From positions 98,537-162,536 of the IMG/VR virus record IMGVR_UViG_3300014720_000015: a DNA stretch of 64,000 bases. One strand, 5' to 3'. A program made the position numbers and the translations under genes. How positions within the stretch are numbered: the first letter of the stretch is position 1; each line of letters begins with the position of its first letter. Source of the stretch: a virus. This document shows positions 22,361 to 30,623 of the stretch, in pieces. The notes beneath the pieces are model-generated. The model searched no databases, was not told the origin of the DNA, and saw nothing but the letters and a program-made list of their open reading frames with translations.

Positions 22361-22374
22361 GTGTTCTTTGACAT
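22361..22374 (+). promoter_or_regulatory. boxA-like element after attenuator C
   Basis: GTGTTCTTTGACAT, close to boxA, between terminator C and the tRNAs, as in unit A. The 22375-22459 stretch beyond it holds no recognised gene. Confidence 0.5.
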
Positions 22375-22459
22375 CGTGGTAATGAAAAAAAAATAAAACT
22401 AGGCGCGGGGGCATTGGAAGCCTCAGTCGGCTGCTGGGAAAAATAATGGGATAGTATAA

Positions 22460-22536
22460 CGGGAGGTTATGCAGATGGCTATACAACGGTACCTTGGACG
22501 TATCGGTTCGTGGGTTCGAATCCCACTCTCCCGACA
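22460..22536 (+). tRNA. tRNA-Pro (TGG)
   Basis: Acceptor CGGGAGG/TCTCCCG, anticodon arm GGTAC-CTTGGAC-GTATC, T arm GTGGG-TTCGAAT-CCCAC, ends ACA. First tRNA of operon C. A GC-rich hairpin ATCCCGAC/GTCGGGAT follows. Confidence 0.9.
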
Positions 22537-22571
22537 TTAATCCCGACAAATTGTCGGGATAATAATTAAAT

Positions 22572-22645
22572 TGCCCTGTGGTGTAATTGGGAACACGTCT
22601 GTTTTTGAAGCAGAAGAGTCTAGGTTCGAGACCTAGCGGGGCAAC
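22572..22645 (+). tRNA. tRNA-Gln (TTG)
   Basis: Acceptor TGCCCTG/CGGGGCA, anticodon arm TCTGT-TTTTGAA-GCAGA, T arm TAGG-TTCGAGA-CCTA. Operon C. The gap to the next tRNA folds as TAGAG/CTCTA around GCGT/ACGC. Confidence 0.9.
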
Positions 22646-22720
22646 TTGACTTTAGAGATAAAGCGTGATGTCATATTATAGATAACGCACAGGCTCTAAT
22701 TATAAAAATAATACAAAATA

Positions 22721-22795
22721 GGGGAATCGCCCAGGGTTGGTCGGACGCTCTGTAAAAGCGAACCGCAATATAGTTCGAGTCTATTGTTCCCCACA
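22721..22795 (+). tRNA. tRNA-Tyr (GTA)
   Basis: Acceptor GGGGAAT/GTTCCCC, anticodon stem CGCT/AGCG with loop CTGTAAA, T arm ATAG-TTCGAGT-CTAT, ends ACA. The variable arm is short for bacterial Tyr. Operon C. Confidence 0.85.
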
Positions 22796-22801
22796 ATTAA
22801 T

Positions 22802-22875
22802 GCACCCATAGTTTAGTTGGGAAAACGGTAGATTTGTAATCTTCAGTCCTCAGTTCAAGCCTGAGTGGGTGCTCA
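22802..22875 (+). tRNA. tRNA-Thr (TGT)
   Basis: Acceptor GCACCCA/TGGGTGC, loop TTTGTAA with anticodon TGT (one stem mismatch), T arm CTCAG-TTCAAGC-CTGAG. Operon C. Confidence 0.9.
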
Positions 22876-22888
22876 GTTGATTTTTTTT

Positions 22889-22962
22889 GCCGCATAGGTG
22901 TTACGGCAGCACATCTGACTTCCAATCAGAAGGCGAGAGTTCGACTCTCTCATGCGGCTCCA
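22889..22962 (+). tRNA. tRNA-Gly (TCC)
   Basis: Acceptor GCCGCAT/ATGCGGC, anticodon arm TCTGA-CTTCCAA-TCAGA, T arm AGAGT-TCGACT-CTCTC region, and TCCA at the end, so CCA is encoded here. Operon C. Confidence 0.92.
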
Positions 22963-22970
22963 TTTTAAAT

Positions 22971-23047
22971 TCCCTCATAGGTTCAATTGGTTTAGACTAC
23001 TTAACTTTTAATTAAGGGGTGCTGGTTCGAGTCCAGCTGGGGGAACA
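22971..23047 (+). tRNA. tRNA-Lys (TTT)
   Basis: Acceptor TCCCTCA/TGGGGGA, anticodon arm CTTAA-CTTTTAA-TTAAG, T arm GCTGG-TTCGAGT-CCAGC, ends ACA. Last tRNA of operon C. Confidence 0.92.
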
Positions 23048-23087
23048 AAAATTTGTTTATTAATAAAATAATTTATATATTTGCTCT

Positions 23088-23498
23088 ATGAAAGATTTAA
23101 TTAACATTCAATTACAATATAGTGCCGATGTCGCGGAGACAATACAAAAGATACAAGAATTCACTTATCGTTGCCAATCCTTTTTCTATGGTCGTAAAAT
23201 GACTAAGGAACGGAAAATGGAATTCATGACCAATTGGTTAAACAGTATCTTTCACGACAGAGAGGCCCGAATTATTTTCAGTGAAGAAGTTTGGCAACCT
23301 ACCGACCCATCCAGCATAGCAAACATTGTACTGTTAGATGCTGGGACTAGAAATATAGGAATTAATGGCGTATTTCATGTTTTAATAGATTTTAGGGAAG
23401 AAGAAGTCGGTGTAATAAGATTCGGGGGAACTAACCAACCCTTAGACAAAATTAATATTTTTAATGTTACTTACAAATATATCAGACCAAAAGATTAA
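23088..23498 (+). CDS. Hypothetical protein
   Basis: 136 residues, unrecognised; helical N-terminal half, beta-rich C-terminal half. TTTATATATTTG is 10 bases upstream, so the transcript has almost no leader. Confidence 0.62.
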   Translation: MKDLINIQLQYSADVAETIQKIQEFTYRCQSFFYGRKMTKERKMEFMTNWLNSIFHDREARIIFSEEVWQPTDPSSIANIVLLDAGTRNIGINGVFHVLIDFREEEVGVIRFGGTNQPLDKINIFNVTYKYIRPKD

Positions 23499-23565
23499 CT
23501 GAATTTAACTGTCACGTAGTCAAAAAAAAAATGTTATTTTTGTATTGTTAACTAAAACTACTTTT

Positions 23566-23766
23566 ATGACAAAAACAGAATTGATACAGTACAAAAAGGC
23601 TACGGCACTAAACGCCATACGAAAACTATATCATCCAAAAACCAAACATTCGTTTACGTACTATGAAGGTGAGGGGAGTAAGATGGAACAGATAAGCTAT
23701 GAAGTTGAGTTCATCGTTCAGCAACTTGAAAAGGATTTAGAAGAAATCAAAAACAATAATAAATAA
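23566..23766 (+). CDS. Hypothetical protein
   Basis: 66 residues, charged, C-terminal helix (EVEFIVQQLEKDLEEIKNNN). A TTATTTTTGTATTG promoter-like box is upstream. Confidence 0.58.
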   Translation: MTKTELIQYKKATALNAIRKLYHPKTKHSFTYYEGEGSKMEQISYEVEFIVQQLEKDLEEIKNNNK

Positions 23767-23781
23767 TTAAACAACAAACAA

Positions 23782-24363
23782 ATGAAAAATACTTATTTTA
23801 TTTCAGACCCGCATTTCGGGCACAAAAATATTATTAAATACGCTAATAGACCATTTGAGTCTGTTGATAATATGAATGAAACCATAATCAAAAACTGGAA
23901 TAATCTTATTAAGCCGAATGATGAGGTATATATTCTTGGTGATGTCAGTTTGACAAATCAAGAAGAAACCAATAAGATTCTTAACAGACTTAACGGTAGG
24001 TTATATCTGATTAAAGGTAACCATGAGAAGAGCGTTATGTCCAGCAAAGAAAATCGTGATAGATTTGAATGGATTAAGGATTACTACGAGTTAAAGTATG
24101 AATACAATGGTAAACGTAATATGATTGTAATGTGTCATTATGCCATGAGAGTCTGGAATAAGTCACATCACGGTTCATACCACCTTTATGGACACTCACA
24201 TGACTCATTGGAATATGAACAATGGGGGAAAAGCATGGACGTTGGTATTGATAGTGCTGCCAGAATATTAGGCGAATATAGACCATTCACTTTTGATGAG
24301 ATTGATGGTATTCTCAGTCAAAGAGTCTCGAAGGAAATTGACCATCATGTAGCGGCAAGCTAA
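23782..24363 (+). CDS. Calcineurin-like metallophosphoesterase
   Basis: 193 residues. SDPHFGHKNIIKYANRPF, LGDVSL, KGNHE, CHYAMRVW and YGHSHDS form the metal site. This is the short phage/bacterial phosphoesterase type with the SDxHFGHxxI start. Substrate unknown. Confidence 0.82.
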   Translation: MKNTYFISDPHFGHKNIIKYANRPFESVDNMNETIIKNWNNLIKPNDEVYILGDVSLTNQEETNKILNRLNGRLYLIKGNHEKSVMSSKENRDRFEWIKDYYELKYEYNGKRNMIVMCHYAMRVWNKSHHGSYHLYGHSHDSLEYEQWGKSMDVGIDSAARILGEYRPFTFDEIDGILSQRVSKEIDHHVAAS

Positions 24364-24426
24364 AATTAATTTAATGGTTGCCGTTACAAACGAATAATTA
24401 TTAATAACGGTAAATGTTAAATTAAA

Positions 24427-25026
24427 ATGGAAAGAGTTTTTAAAACAAAGCAAGGTGAAATTGTTGACGTTATTCAACACACAAAGGACATTTTAGCTGG
24501 TCAAAAAGCTATTGGTAACAAAGTTAAAATTTTCATCGGTACAGACTCACAGGACAAGGGCAGTAAATCAACTTACGCGACCTGTATTTGTTATTGGTAC
24601 GGTAATGACGTTGAGGTTAAAAAAGGTGAATTTGAATTTAATGGTTATGGTGTTCATTATATATATACCAAAGAAAACATCGCAAGATTAAGGGATACAT
24701 TTTCAAGGTTATATAAGGAAACCGAATATACCATGGAAATTGCTGAATGGTTTCAAAAAGAATTCCCTTTATGTGATATAACAATAGATTTGGATTATAA
24801 TGTTAAACCTAATGCAAAAAGCAACATGCTTGTTGCGGCAACCAAAGGTTGGGCTGAATCAATGGGTTTGAAAGCGAATATTAAACTTGATTGGGAAGAC
24901 GACAATACTAAATACATGGTTCAAGTGGCAACCAAAGCCGCTGATAGAGAATGTAGAGGTGGTGGTAGTAAATCCAGTAATAGAAAAAAATATAGGAAAG
25001 AAAAAAAAACCACCAAAAGAACATAA
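24427..25026 (+). CDS. RNase H-like (YkuK-type) protein
   Basis: 199 residues. KIFIGTDSQDKGSKSTYATCICYWY is the first strand and Asp of an RNase H-like fold of the YkuK type; later ITIDLDYNVKP and the Lys-rich tail fit. Nuclease activity is likely but not proven. A strong terminator follows. Confidence 0.65.
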   Translation: MERVFKTKQGEIVDVIQHTKDILAGQKAIGNKVKIFIGTDSQDKGSKSTYATCICYWYGNDVEVKKGEFEFNGYGVHYIYTKENIARLRDTFSRLYKETEYTMEIAEWFQKEFPLCDITIDLDYNVKPNAKSNMLVAATKGWAESMGLKANIKLDWEDDNTKYMVQVATKAADRECRGGGSKSSNRKKYRKEKKTTKRT

Positions 25027-25030
25027 CAAA

Positions 25031-25061
25031 AAAGATTGGAAAATCCAATCTTTTTTTTTTG
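25031..25061 (+). terminator. Rho-independent terminator
   Basis: AAAGATTGG-AAAA-TCCAATCTTT followed by about ten T. Ends the 23.5-25.0 kb transcript. Confidence 0.85.
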
Positions 25062-25117
25062 CAACATAATTTACTTTTAATCGTTTTGTATTACACTGTA
25101 TTACAAAAATAAAGATT

Positions 25118-25942
25118 ATGAAGTTAAAAGAATTCGCAAAAAAGGTTAATGGTGTTGGTTTTATTGATAAGTCAAATAAAGTTTATGAAGCGCATAATGA
25201 TGTTTATGACATTTTGGAAGCTCATCGTTTTGTTCAGATAGTTAGTAGTAGGCATGTTGGTGCTACGAATATATTGAGTAACTATTGTGTTAATTTTTTG
25301 GTTAACAATAATTCAAGTCGTAATGTACTATATATTGCACATCCAAATATGATTGCGTCTAAATTTTTTTTTAAAGGTATAAGCGAAAAGCTCAAAAAAT
25401 ATTATGGTGAACAGGTTTATGGCGATTTTGTAACCACGGATAAGTTATCGGAAATTATTGTTAATGGTAATTCGTTAAGATTATATTCTGATGTTGGTGT
25501 CAAAAGAGACTCTCTTTATGGTATTATTTTTGACAATTTTGAATTCATTAAGGGTGCTGATAAACATTATCATGATATTATCGGTTTAATTTCAAACGTT
25601 CCAGAATCCAGAGTGATAATATGTGGTAAAACACCAGAATATCTGGGGGTTTTTAAATTAAAGACCATACATTGGTCTGAGATTGAATTTTTTGATTCTA
25701 AGTGGCGTAAAGATAGGATTAAAAGTATAGGTGAGGACGCTTTTGACGCGGAATTTAATAATCTATCGCCAACATATGGGGGTACTAAAGTTAAACAAGT
25801 TAATAAGTCAACAAAAGACAAAACACTTCAAGTTAGGGTCGATGCTGATATGTATACTTCGATTGCCGTTCATTTAATGAATAACGATTTAACATTATCG
25901 GATTATATCAGAGGCTTAATCGAATCTGATTTGAAAAAATAG
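25118..25942 (+). CDS. Degenerate terminase-like ATPase with ribbon-helix-helix tail
   Basis: 274 residues. FVQIVSSRHVGATNILSNYCV stands where phage large terminases have the Walker A loop SSRQxGKT, but the Lys is missing. IIFDNFEFIKG mirrors the Walker B strand and WRKDRIKSIGEDAFDAEFNNL the conserved end of the ATPase domain. The nuclease domain is absent; instead the last 45 residues (LQVRVDADMYTSIAVHLMNN...) form a ribbon-helix-helix DNA-binding domain. Probably a DNA-binding protein derived from a terminase. Confidence 0.6.
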   Translation: MKLKEFAKKVNGVGFIDKSNKVYEAHNDVYDILEAHRFVQIVSSRHVGATNILSNYCVNFLVNNNSSRNVLYIAHPNMIASKFFFKGISEKLKKYYGEQVYGDFVTTDKLSEIIVNGNSLRLYSDVGVKRDSLYGIIFDNFEFIKGADKHYHDIIGLISNVPESRVIICGKTPEYLGVFKLKTIHWSEIEFFDSKWRKDRIKSIGEDAFDAEFNNLSPTYGGTKVKQVNKSTKDKTLQVRVDADMYTSIAVHLMNNDLTLSDYIRGLIESDLKK

Positions 25943-25977
25943 TTGTATTATTCAAATTTGATTTATATATTTGTGAC

Positions 25978-26232
25978 ATGAAAAATATAGTAGTAGTAGA
26001 TATTGATACGGATAGAAAGGATAAACCATTGATTGTTGGTAAGACGGAGGATTTTGTTTTATCAGAGGATGTTAATGAGCGCAAGGCACAATTATTTGAG
26101 GATATTAAGACTTTAACCGAAGGTTTGGCTCAGTTGATTAGGTTATCAGATTTGAATGGTTTTCATAAGAAAGAAATCTTGATTGATGCTGTAATCAAAC
26201 ACTTAAATCTCGACCCAAATGCCGATAAATAA
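25978..26232 (+). CDS. Hypothetical protein
   Basis: 84 residues, acidic, mostly helical after residue 28. TTTATATATTTGTGACATG overlaps the promoter and start. Its end overlaps the HNH gene. Confidence 0.6.
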   Translation: MKNIVVVDIDTDRKDKPLIVGKTEDFVLSEDVNERKAQLFEDIKTLTEGLAQLIRLSDLNGFHKKEILIDAVIKHLNLDPNADK

Positions 26233-26509
26233 TTGTGAACTTTGTGATAGGGAAAGGGAACTAACCTTTCATCACTTGATTCCCAAGAAAGTACATTCCA
26301 GAAAATCGGTGAAAAAAATGCATAGCAAAGAAGTTATGCATAATTCTGGTATATTTGTTTGTGATGATTGTCATAGGGCGATTCACAAGTTTTTTGACCA
26401 CATCACTTTAGCTAGAGAATATTATTCGAAAGAATTGTTGCAACTAAGCAAAAAAATTGCTACATTTGTATCATGGTTGAAAAAACAAGACAAAAGGGTG
26501 AAACTATGA
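26219..26509 (+). CDS. HNH nuclease-like protein
   Basis: 96 residues. CELCDRERELTFHHLIPKKVHS then GIFVCDDCHRAIHKFFDH give the paired CxxC zinc site and His residues of an HNH domain. Small, free-standing. May be a homing or DNA-processing nuclease. Confidence 0.72.
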   Translation: MPINNCELCDRERELTFHHLIPKKVHSRKSVKKMHSKEVMHNSGIFVCDDCHRAIHKFFDHITLAREYYSKELLQLSKKIATFVSWLKKQDKRVKL

Positions 26510-26877
26510 AATTAATAGCAACGCATGTTGTTAAGAATTTTAATTTGGGTGTTCATGGAAATCTATTCGGTGGTACAATTTTGTCATGGATAGATGAGGC
26601 TGGTGCTGTATATGCATCTGAAGAGGCATGTTCCACTAACATGGTAACTGTTGCGATGGATAAGGTTGAATTCATCAAACCAGTGAAGTTAGGTAGAATG
26701 GTTAAGATATATGGTGATACAGTTAAATTAGGTAACACGTCAATAACGGTGGCAATTGAAGCTAGGGTTTACAATCCCCATAATGATAAAGAATCATTGG
26801 TTTGCAAAACAAATATTACGTTTGTTAGAATCGATGCTGATGGTTCACCAATTCCAATCGTAAAAATTAATAAATAA
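26506..26877 (+). CDS. Acyl-CoA thioesterase, hotdog fold
   Basis: 123 residues: NLFGGTILSWIDEAGAVYASEEA is the hotdog GG...DE..A helix of YciA/BFIT-type acyl-CoA thioesterases, followed by VEFIKPVKLGRMVKIYG and the C-terminal strands. It would hydrolyse acyl-CoA. Unusual cargo for a phage; overlaps the HNH gene by 4 bases. Confidence 0.78.
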   Translation: MKLIATHVVKNFNLGVHGNLFGGTILSWIDEAGAVYASEEACSTNMVTVAMDKVEFIKPVKLGRMVKIYGDTVKLGNTSITVAIEARVYNPHNDKESLVCKTNITFVRIDADGSPIPIVKINK

Positions 26878-27080
26878 TGTCAGATAAAATAGAAATAACA
26901 AGAGAGTTTTTTGTGAAAATTTTAGTTGAAAAACTAACTAATATAAACGAAAATCTTTGTGAGGTTGACGAAATACTCTATAACGAAACACATAATAATA
27001 GCGGTGATTTATTTGATGAGTGGCAAAAAATACGTGAAGCAACCTTAGAAATTGAAGAATTAATTGATGCACTTAAATAA
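26877..27080 (+). CDS. Hypothetical protein
   Basis: 67 residues, acidic, helical (EKLTNINENLCEVDEIL). Start overlaps the thioesterase stop (TAATG). Confidence 0.58.
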   Translation: MSDKIEITREFFVKILVEKLTNINENLCEVDEILYNETHNNSGDLFDEWQKIREATLEIEELIDALK

Positions 27081-27088
27081 TAATTGAT

Positions 27089-27502
27089 ATGAAAGAAGAA
27101 AAATTTTATTCACAGGAAGAGATTGATGAAACAATCGCTAAGTTAAGAGATATTAGAAACACGTCAGATTTCACACATAAACAATATTGGGATTTACATG
27201 ATGTGATTCAAGATTCATATCATTTCTCAGAAGAAGACTTTATTGAGTATGACTATATTCGTGATAATATGTCATATTCGGATGTCACTGATTATTTAGA
27301 TTATATGTCTGAAAGTAACTTACGTAATTTATTTGCTGAATATGGTTTTGAAGAGGGTTTTAAAGGTGAATCTATTAAGACTTTGGATGATGAATATAGG
27401 GTAAAGCTATTAACAAAGCTATTTAAGTACTTTACATCAACCAGAGAATTGGAGTCTTTTCTTGGTGATAAGATGGTTCAACGCTTAAATTTGATGCCAT
27501 GA
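27089..27502 (+). CDS. Hypothetical protein
   Basis: 137 residues, acidic with many Tyr/Asp (EEDFIEYDYIRDNMSYSDVTDYL). Unrecognised. Overlaps the next gene by 4 bases. Confidence 0.6.
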   Translation: MKEEKFYSQEEIDETIAKLRDIRNTSDFTHKQYWDLHDVIQDSYHFSEEDFIEYDYIRDNMSYSDVTDYLDYMSESNLRNLFAEYGFEEGFKGESIKTLDDEYRVKLLTKLFKYFTSTRELESFLGDKMVQRLNLMP

Positions 27503-27726
27503 CAACTAATTTCGATGAGTCAGTTAATGTTAATAATGACAAAAATTGTGGTTTAAGAACCATTGTTAATAATTTCCCAAAAGAAGTATTAAGTTGTGCG
27601 GAGAGAAATAATTTTAAAGGTGATAATCAATGGATTGGTGGGAATACTTATGGTGATTTTTTTATCGTGACATGTGGGTGTGGGAAAATATCTAAACCAT
27701 TTTTTAAAAGAAAGGAAGTTGTCTAA
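27499..27726 (+). CDS. Hypothetical protein
   Basis: 75 residues with a CGCGK segment and one more Cys, possibly a small metal site. Unrecognised. Confidence 0.55.
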   Translation: MTTNFDESVNVNNDKNCGLRTIVNNFPKEVLSCAERNNFKGDNQWIGGNTYGDFFIVTCGCGKISKPFFKRKEVV

Positions 27727-27745
27727 TTTTAAGTTTAATATACAT

Positions 27746-27877
27746 ATGTTGCCGATGTTTATTACTGGCATATTTTGTTTGATAACTTTAGTTTCAGCAC
27801 TACCATTCTTAATTTCTTTATTATTATTTGCGTTATCGTTCTATTATTATTCACAAAAAAGAAAAAAAATATATTAA
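27746..27877 (+). CDS. Small membrane protein
   Basis: 43 residues from ATG 27746, nearly all hydrophobic (two short segments) ending YYYSQKRKKIY, a basic cytoplasmic tail. Confidence 0.5.
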   Translation: MLPMFITGIFCLITLVSALPFLISLLLFALSFYYYSQKRKKIY

Positions 27878-27878
27878 A

Positions 27879-28286
27879 ATGACATTAAAAAATAAAATTA
27901 ATGGTGATATAAAAAATGCCATGAAAAACAAAGAATCTCAAAAGTTGGGGGTACTTCGAGTATTGAAAGGTGAGATTGAACGTAATGAACAAACATCTAA
28001 GGGTAAGGTTGAATTATCAGATAATGATATTGTTGCATTGGTTAAGAAATCGATTCAAGGCGTTAAAGAGACCACTAATGATGAGTTTGAAATTACGGTT
28101 TTGGAAGGATATCTACCCAAACAATTATCAAATTTTGAGTTGATTGAAATAGTAAAGGAATTTGTGTTATCTGAAGAAAGTGCTGGTAACGTAAACATTG
28201 GTGCAATAATGAATTATTTTAAAGTGAATTATGCTGGTCAATATGACGGTAAGGAATTAAGTTTAATTATTAAAAGTTTAATGTGA
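27879..28286 (+). CDS. yqeY: GatB/YqeY-domain protein
   Basis: 135 residues. LKNKINGDIKNAMKNKESQKLGVLRVLKGEIE, then VKKSIQGVKET and LEGYLPKQLSNFEL match the YqeY family along its whole length. YqeY resembles the tRNA-binding tail of GatB; its exact role is unknown, but a tRNA link suits this genome. Confidence 0.8.
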   Translation: MTLKNKINGDIKNAMKNKESQKLGVLRVLKGEIERNEQTSKGKVELSDNDIVALVKKSIQGVKETTNDEFEITVLEGYLPKQLSNFELIEIVKEFVLSEESAGNVNIGAIMNYFKVNYAGQYDGKELSLIIKSLM

Positions 28287-29626
28287 TGAGTTTAGAAAAA
28301 GAAAATGAATTAAGCGTGGAAGGTGCTGCCATTTTATTGAAACGGTTAGACGGAATTAAAAGTGAAATTGAAAATTACGAGTTGGATGAATTTGATGAAT
28401 ATCCTGAAGATTATCCTGATATGATATATGATTTGGATAATTTTATGGAGAGGGTTATAAGTCCAGTTGAGTTGGGCATTATTAATCAATACCTTTTTGA
28501 CACATATAAGAATGGGCCAAATAACGGGGTAACGGTTGAAGCTTATGGTGGGCTTTATAATAAAAAATTCTTCATGAACGGAACTTTTGATAATAGTAGA
28601 GGCTGGTGGTTTCAAGTTAAGCTTGATTCCGAACCAGATAACCAGATGTATTTTCAAACAGGCGCTTATTTCGACCGAAATGACCGATATATAACTGAAA
28701 TTTCATTTACATGTAAAAAAACCATACCAATTAACAAATTGGAAGATATGGTTGAGAATATAAAGAAAGTCGCCTTTAATAATTCAAGATTCAAGGGTAA
28801 GTGTTTGGAGGTTGAAATTCGCAACGGCATGTTTGAGGGTGTAAAGATTGTAGAGGTTAAAGATGTCGTTAACGAATTGATTTTAAGTGAAGCCCAAGAA
28901 ACCTTTATGAAGCATTTTATTAAACGACTAAAACGTGGTCGTAACATGCGGATTCTATTAAATGGTGTGCCAGGTACTGGTAAAACTGAATTGATTAGAA
29001 AGGTAATATCAGAATTGACACCTCAAGTGACCTTTGTTATACCAAGATTCAATAATATCGATGACCTTAGAACCATATTGACGTCTTGTGAAATTTTTGA
29101 TAATGGTACGATTATCATGGATGACATTGATTTATTCATTGGTTCACGACAAAAGGGCAATTACACCAACGTACTTGGTGAATTTCTAAACTTCTTTGAT
29201 GGTGTAAAGAAACGACAGATAAGTATTCTTGCCTCAACAAATGACAAGTCATTAGTTGATGAGGCGGCTGAGAGACCAGGTAGATTTAATGCCATAATTG
29301 ATTTTGATTATCTTTCCGATGAAGCGGTTATAAAGGTCTGCAAGATACATTTGAATGAAAGATGGCAAGTAAAAGAAGTTTTTGATGCTCTTACAGGTAA
29401 TATTGATGGTAAAAAGGCTAAGATAACTGGTGCATTTATAGCTAATTTAGCTAACAACCTAAATGAAATGTATTTGGATGCTGAAGAGGATGGTGAAGAG
29501 TGGACAATGGCACATACATTAGGTTTAATTAGGTCTTCATATAAGGGATTCTATTCGAGTCAGGTTAATCGAGCAAAAAGAATTGGATTTGTTCAAAATC
29601 ACAATGATGATGGTTTGCCCTTGTGA
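28286..29626 (+). CDS. AAA+ ATPase
   Basis: 446 residues. N-terminal 200 residues unrecognised; the ATPase domain has Walker A GVPGTGKTE, Walker B TIIMDDID, sensor STND and arginine finger region ERPGRF. FtsH/26S-like AAA class, but no protease follows, so it is a remodelling ATPase. Start overlaps the YqeY stop. Confidence 0.8.
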   Translation: MSLEKENELSVEGAAILLKRLDGIKSEIENYELDEFDEYPEDYPDMIYDLDNFMERVISPVELGIINQYLFDTYKNGPNNGVTVEAYGGLYNKKFFMNGTFDNSRGWWFQVKLDSEPDNQMYFQTGAYFDRNDRYITEISFTCKKTIPINKLEDMVENIKKVAFNNSRFKGKCLEVEIRNGMFEGVKIVEVKDVVNELILSEAQETFMKHFIKRLKRGRNMRILLNGVPGTGKTELIRKVISELTPQVTFVIPRFNNIDDLRTILTSCEIFDNGTIIMDDIDLFIGSRQKGNYTNVLGEFLNFFDGVKKRQISILASTNDKSLVDEAAERPGRFNAIIDFDYLSDEAVIKVCKIHLNERWQVKEVFDALTGNIDGKKAKITGAFIANLANNLNEMYLDAEEDGEEWTMAHTLGLIRSSYKGFYSSQVNRAKRIGFVQNHNDDGLPL

Positions 29627-29641
29627 GTTAAAGAAAAAATT

Positions 29642-29653
29642 ACTATATTTGTA
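29642..29653 (+). promoter_or_regulatory. TATATTTG promoter of NAD gene group
   Basis: TTACTATATTTGTA 20 bases before ATG 29669, suggesting the NMNAT-Nampt pair has its own promoter. Confidence 0.5.
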
Positions 29654-29668
29654 AAAAAAAATAAAAAT

Positions 29669-30610
29669 ATGCAAATAAAAACTGTAGTCAATCCAGAAGA
29701 ATATACCTGTGGCGTTTTAGTTGGTAGATTTCAAGTTGCGAAGCTTCATGACGGTCATAGAGCCTTAATTGATAAGGTTGTTAGTCATCATAAAAAAGTG
29801 GTTATCTTTCTTGGTGTACCTAGAAAATCTGGTTCAAAAAGCAATCCATTACCGTTTGCTGCAAGGAAGTTGATGATTCAAGAAGAATATCCTAATATTG
29901 TAATACTGCCATTACAGGATATGCGAAGTGATTCCGATTGGAGTAAGCAACTTGACAATCTAGTTACACAACCATACGGTAATCAAAAGTTCCTTCTTTA
30001 TGGTTCAAGAGACTCATTTATAAGTCATTATTCTGGTAGATTTGACACCACAGAATTAATTACTGATATATTTTACTCAGGTACTCAAGCAAGGAAATTA
30101 ATTTCTGAAGAGATTGGGGCTTCTGAGGATTGGAGGGCTGGCGTGATTCATGCCACTTATGATAGATATCCAGTGACTTACCCTACAGTTGACATTATAC
30201 CATATCAAATTAACCCCGAAGGCGGTGGTAAAATCTTATTGGCGCAAAAACCAAACGAAACCAAATGGCGAATGGTGGGTGGTTTTGTTGACCGAACAGA
30301 TAGTAATTGGGAAGCTGCGGCTAAAAGGGAATTGTTTGAAGAGGTTGGTCAAATTGAAGTTGGTAACATGGAATATGTCACCAGTGGTCAAGTTGACGAT
30401 TGGAGATATAATGGGTGTGAGGATGGAATTATGACCACGGTATTCAAATGCAAATATGTATTCGGCACACCAAAACCAAATGACGATATTCATGCTGTTA
30501 AATGGTTCACAACCGATGAATTAACTTATGATTATCGTAGAGATATAATTGTACCAGAACATATTAAATTTTTGGATGCGTTTTTCACATCAACTAGATT
30601 TCACAATTAA
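29669..30610 (+). CDS. nadM: Bifunctional NMN adenylyltransferase / Nudix hydrolase
   Basis: 313 residues. VGRFQVAKLHDGHRALI is the nucleotidyltransferase GRFQ...HxGH motif and SGTQARKL the ISSTxxR-like site, together an NMNAT (NadM type). From about 170, a Nudix domain with GGFVDRTDSN...REL.EEVG box. NadM-Nudix fusions are known in bacteria; they make NAD from NMN and can hydrolyse ADP-ribose. It lies 14 bases before the Nampt gene. Confidence 0.85.
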   Translation: MQIKTVVNPEEYTCGVLVGRFQVAKLHDGHRALIDKVVSHHKKVVIFLGVPRKSGSKSNPLPFAARKLMIQEEYPNIVILPLQDMRSDSDWSKQLDNLVTQPYGNQKFLLYGSRDSFISHYSGRFDTTELITDIFYSGTQARKLISEEIGASEDWRAGVIHATYDRYPVTYPTVDIIPYQINPEGGGKILLAQKPNETKWRMVGGFVDRTDSNWEAAAKRELFEEVGQIEVGNMEYVTSGQVDDWRYNGCEDGIMTTVFKCKYVFGTPKPNDDIHAVKWFTTDELTYDYRRDIIVPEHIKFLDAFFTSTRFHN

Positions 30611-30623
30611 AAAAAAATACATT

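Noticed and set aside
23782-24363. Duplicate of the phosphoesterase at 2612
   Set aside because: Both have the metal motifs but differ in length, spacing and all other sequence; they belong to different subfamilies.
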